Assembly (NCBI GenBank): GCA_963703555.1
Contig: CAVPEV010000035.1
Location: forward strand, 1 to 7,503
DNA: 7,503 bases
Direction: 5' to 3'
From: CAVPEV01 sp963703555
Lineage (GTDB): Bacteria; Actinomycetota; Actinomycetes; Actinomycetales; Cellulomonadaceae
Shown: piece by piece, positions 5,692 through 7,503 of the stretch
Layout of the letters: the number at the start of each line of letters is the position of its first letter
Numbering within the stretch: position 1 is the first letter of the stretch
Position numbers and translations under genes: made by a program
The notes under the pieces: model-generated
Database searches by the model: none
Told to the model about the DNA's origin: nothing
What the model saw: the letters and a program-made list of their open reading frames with translations, nothing else

Positions 5692-7319
5692 CAGATCGCT
5701 TCTCCTGTCCGGGGGTGGGGCTGGGTGCTGGCGCGGCGGCGCAGCAGTTCGTCATAGGGGGTCACGCTCGGGGTGGGTCGCTCGTCGGCGGGCAGGTCCG
5801 CGGGGGTGTTGACGCGCTCGGGCAAGGTCAGCACCCCGGACCGGCCGGTGGGGCCGCCCGGGGCGGGTGTGCTCGCGGCGGCGCGGCGGGCCTCGACCGC
5901 GACCACGTCCGAGGTCGCCACGCCCAGGCTCATCGCGGCCTTCATGCCCGTGATGACCGCGGTCGCGGGCAGCCGGCGGTGCAGGAGCAGGACCTCGATC
6001 AAGGTCTTGGTCCCGGCGGTGTCACCGCCCGCGGTGCGCGCTGCCGCCCAGAACGCTTCGTGGGTCGCGGTGAACACCCCGGCCTTGCGGGCCTGGGCCA
6101 GGGCGGTCGCCCCGGGCAGCGCACCGGGTTTGCGCCCCAGGACCTCCAGGTAGTGGTCCAGGTCGAGGATCTCCCCACCGCGCTCGGTGCACCGCGGGTG
6201 GGTCGCGACGTGTTTCGGCCCGTCGAACACGAGGACCTCGCTCGCGCGCAGCAGCACGCGCACCCGCCGTCCGATCAGCTTGGCGGGCACCGAGTACCGG
6301 CACTGACGCACGGTGATCCGTGCGTATCGGTCGACTCGCGGCGTCAACGTCAGCCCGGTCTCGAACACCTCTGCCGGCAGCGGGCGCAGCGTGGGGGCTT
6401 CGATCGCGAAGTCGTGCCCGACGCTGTGGGGGCGGTTCTCGATGCGCCGGTCGTCGTCGCGGGCGTCGTAGCCCACGAGCTTCTCGTTCAGCTCGGCCAA
6501 CGAGTTGACCCTTGGCATCGGGACCAGGTGCGTGCGCCGGAACCGGCCACCCTCGCCCTCGACGCCACCCTTCTCGTGCGCGCCGTCCTTGCCCGGGGCG
6601 CAGTAGAACGCATCGAAGCCGTAGAACGACCGGAACGTGACCCACCGGGCCGACTCGATCCGATTGCGCCCGAACAGCACCCGGCTCACCGCGGCCTTGA
6701 GGTTGTCGTACCGCACGTGCACGACGGGGACCCCGCCCAGGGACTCCAGCGCGTGCACGTGTCCCTCCAAGAACGCCTCCTGCCCGGCGGTCGCGAACAC
6801 GCGGTGCACGGCCTTGCCCGAGTACGACAACCGGAACGTGAACAAGAAGACCTTCGTCTTGACCCCGCACAGCACGATCCACAAGTCCGCGAAGTCGACC
6901 TCGGCCTCGGCGCCCGGGGCGTGGGTCTGCGGCACGAACACCTCCCCCAGCGATCGGCCGGCCTCGGCCCAGATCTGCGCACGACGCACCCGCACGTAGT
7001 CGCGGACCGTGGAATAGGTGATGTCGTCGAGCTGGTGCTCCTCGACCAACCGGGCCAGCACCCGCCGAGCGGTATGACGCTGCTTGACCGGGGCGTCCAG
7101 GTCCTCGCGCAGCATCGCGTCGATCGCGGCCCTGGCCGGCTCGAGCCGCGGCGCGGGGCGCACCGGGGACTTGCGTGCTGGCGGTTCCGGCGACGCCAAC
7201 GCTTGCCGCACAGCGCGCCGATGCACCCCATACCGGTCCGCCAACCCGCGGATCGAGACGTCCTCCCGACGGGCGTCCCGGCGAATCGCCTCGAACAGCT
7301 CCACCCTCGACCTCACCAT
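5691..7319 (-). CDS. istA: IS21-family transposase IstA
   Basis: Encodes 542 residues, a DDE/RNase-H-fold transposase that cuts and joins the element's ends. An N-terminal helix-turn-helix (about 20-43, V-S-I-R-G-L-A-D-R-Y-G-V-H-R-R-A-V) should bind the terminal repeats. The integrase core holds A-E-V-D-F-A-D (Asp142), V-R-Y-D-N-L-K (Asp205) and H-E-K-G-G-V-E (probable catalytic Glu254). All three acidic residues are present. A small beta-barrel-like domain (about 320-375) follows, and the C-terminal part carries a Pro/Ala-rich tail (about 480-515) that makes the protein a little longer than many relatives. ATG 7319-7317 has GGAGGG 4 bases upstream. Its upstream region contains the right-end repeats, so binding of IstA there could also control its own expression. 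Confidence 0.95.
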   Translation of the reverse strand: MVRSRVELFEAIRRDARREDVSIRGLADRYGVHRRAVRQALASPEPPARKSPVRPAPRLEPARAAIDAMLREDLDAPVKQRHTARRVLARLVEEHQLDDITYSTVRDYVRVRRAQIWAEAGRSLGEVFVPQTHAPGAEAEVDFADLWIVLCGVKTKVFLFTFRLSYSGKAVHRVFATAGQEAFLEGHVHALESLGGVPVVHVRYDNLKAAVSRVLFGRNRIESARWVTFRSFYGFDAFYCAPGKDGAHEKGGVEGEGGRFRRTHLVPMPRVNSLAELNEKLVGYDARDDDRRIENRPHSVGHDFAIEAPTLRPLPAEVFETGLTLTPRVDRYARITVRQCRYSVPAKLIGRRVRVLLRASEVLVFDGPKHVATHPRCTERGGEILDLDHYLEVLGRKPGALPGATALAQARKAGVFTATHEAFWAAARTAGGDTAGTKTLIEVLLLHRRLPATAVITGMKAAMSLGVATSDVVAVEARRAAASTPAPGGPTGRSGVLTLPERVNTPADLPADERPTPSVTPYDELLRRRASTQPHPRTGEAI

Positions 7320-7367
7320 CTGACCCTCCGACCTCGTCGCGGACGTTCCCGCAACGACGCTGCCGGT

Positions 7368-7387
7368 GGGGCCAACTCAGACCGTCA
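7368..7387 (-). repeat. IS right inner repeat R4
   Basis: GGGGCCAACTCAGACCGTCA on the plus strand. It begins 48 bases upstream of the istA start and 45 bases before R3. The position suits both transposase binding and control of the istA promoter. Confidence 0.85.
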
Positions 7388-7412
7388 CACCCACCACGGC
7401 GTGTCGGGAGAT

Positions 7413-7432
7413 GGGGCCAAATCAGACCGTCA
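7413..7432 (-). repeat. IS right inner repeat R3
   Basis: GGGGCCAAATCAGACCGTCA, one base different from R4. It is 45 bases from both R4 and R2, about four helical turns. Confidence 0.85.
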
Positions 7433-7457
7433 CACCGCTCAACAACGGCGATCAGGT

Positions 7458-7477
7458 GGAGCCAGATCAAACCGACA
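7458..7477 (-). repeat. IS right subterminal repeat R2 (degenerate)
   Basis: GGAGCCAGATCAAACCGACA, the most divergent copy. It starts 24 bases before R1, the same offset as L1-L2 at the other end. Confidence 0.75.
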
Positions 7478-7481
7478 AGGT

Positions 7482-7501
7482 GGGGCCAACTCAGACTGTC
7501 A
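7482..7501 (-). repeat. IS right terminal repeat R1
   Basis: GGGGCCAACTCAGACTGTCA, the outermost right copy ending in CA. It sets the right boundary two bases before the window ends. Confidence 0.85.
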
Positions 7502-7503
7502 GC

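Larger units (their letters stand above)
4481..7501 (-). mobile_element. Complete IS21-family insertion sequence
   Basis: The 3021-bp element contains istA, istB and a third small ORF, all on the minus strand and overlapping one another. Ends were set by aligning the outermost 20-base repeats: the left end (4481-4500) reads TGTCAACTTGAGTTGGCCCC, and the reverse complement of 7482-7501 matches it at 16 of 20 positions without a gap. Both ends give the TG...CA termini usual in IS21. There are two repeats on the left and four on the right, as the IS21 family has multiple terminal repeats. Only two bases (GC) remain beyond the right end. The left flank ends GGCTG, so a target duplication beginning GC (for example GCTG) is possible but cannot be confirmed. 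Both main genes are full length with intact motifs, so the element may still be active. Confidence 0.9.

Noticed and set aside
6022..7470. A 482-residue minus-strand frame overlapping istA and the right-end repeats
   Set aside because: It is Gly/Arg-rich and has none of the transposase motifs. It also translates through the terminal repeats. The istA frame has all catalytic residues.
1..7503. CRISPR arrays, tRNA or rRNA genes, and riboswitches
   Set aside because: No regularly spaced repeat-spacer pattern, no cloverleaf-like or T-loop sequence and no recognisable aptamer were seen. The only repeats are the IS ends.

Overview
This window is very GC-rich DNA with GTG starts, dense translational overlaps and actinobacterial-type proteins (an IS21-family transposase pair, a DUF6788-like protein, a membrane-fusion protein carrying a peptidoglycan-binding domain). 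It most likely comes from a high-GC actinobacterium, perhaps of the Micrococcales. That is a judgement from composition and protein style only; nothing here fixes the genus. The layout looks like an accessory region: a compact export-type operon with mobile-element genes on both sides.

Left edge (1-339, minus strand): a small DUF6788-like Cys-rich protein of a type often found next to transposases. The first codons of a downstream gene appear to overlap its stop and run off the window. A gap of about 290 bases (340-630) follows. It separates the divergent genes and holds a good TTGACA -35 box for the next operon.

Centre (631-4228, plus strand): five tightly packed genes. In order they encode (1) a 101-residue Sec-type secreted peptide whose mature part is very rich in Trp/Tyr and has one Cys pair; (2) a 200-residue lipoprotein with four cysteines in its mature part; (3) a membrane-anchored adaptor with a peptidoglycan-binding domain, resembling HlyD/MacA proteins; (4) a minimal ABC ATPase; and (5) a MacB/FtsX-like four-helix permease. 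The gap between the first two is 11 bases, and the other junctions overlap by 8, 10 and 4 bases. Genes 3-5 read as a monoderm version of a MacAB-type machine. Genes 1-2 are the lineage-specific cargo or effector and its probable partner. The best reading is a bacteriocin-like or surface-peptide system with its own export, protection or sensing transporter. The peptide's function is not shown by the sequence.

Right part (4481-7501, minus strand): a complete IS21-family insertion sequence of 3021 bp with istA, istB and a third small ORF coupled to istB by ATGA. It has two terminal repeats on the left and four on the right. The outermost pairs are spaced 24 bp apart at both ends. The element lies about 250 bases beyond the end of the export operon, in a stretch (4229-4480) with no convincing gene.
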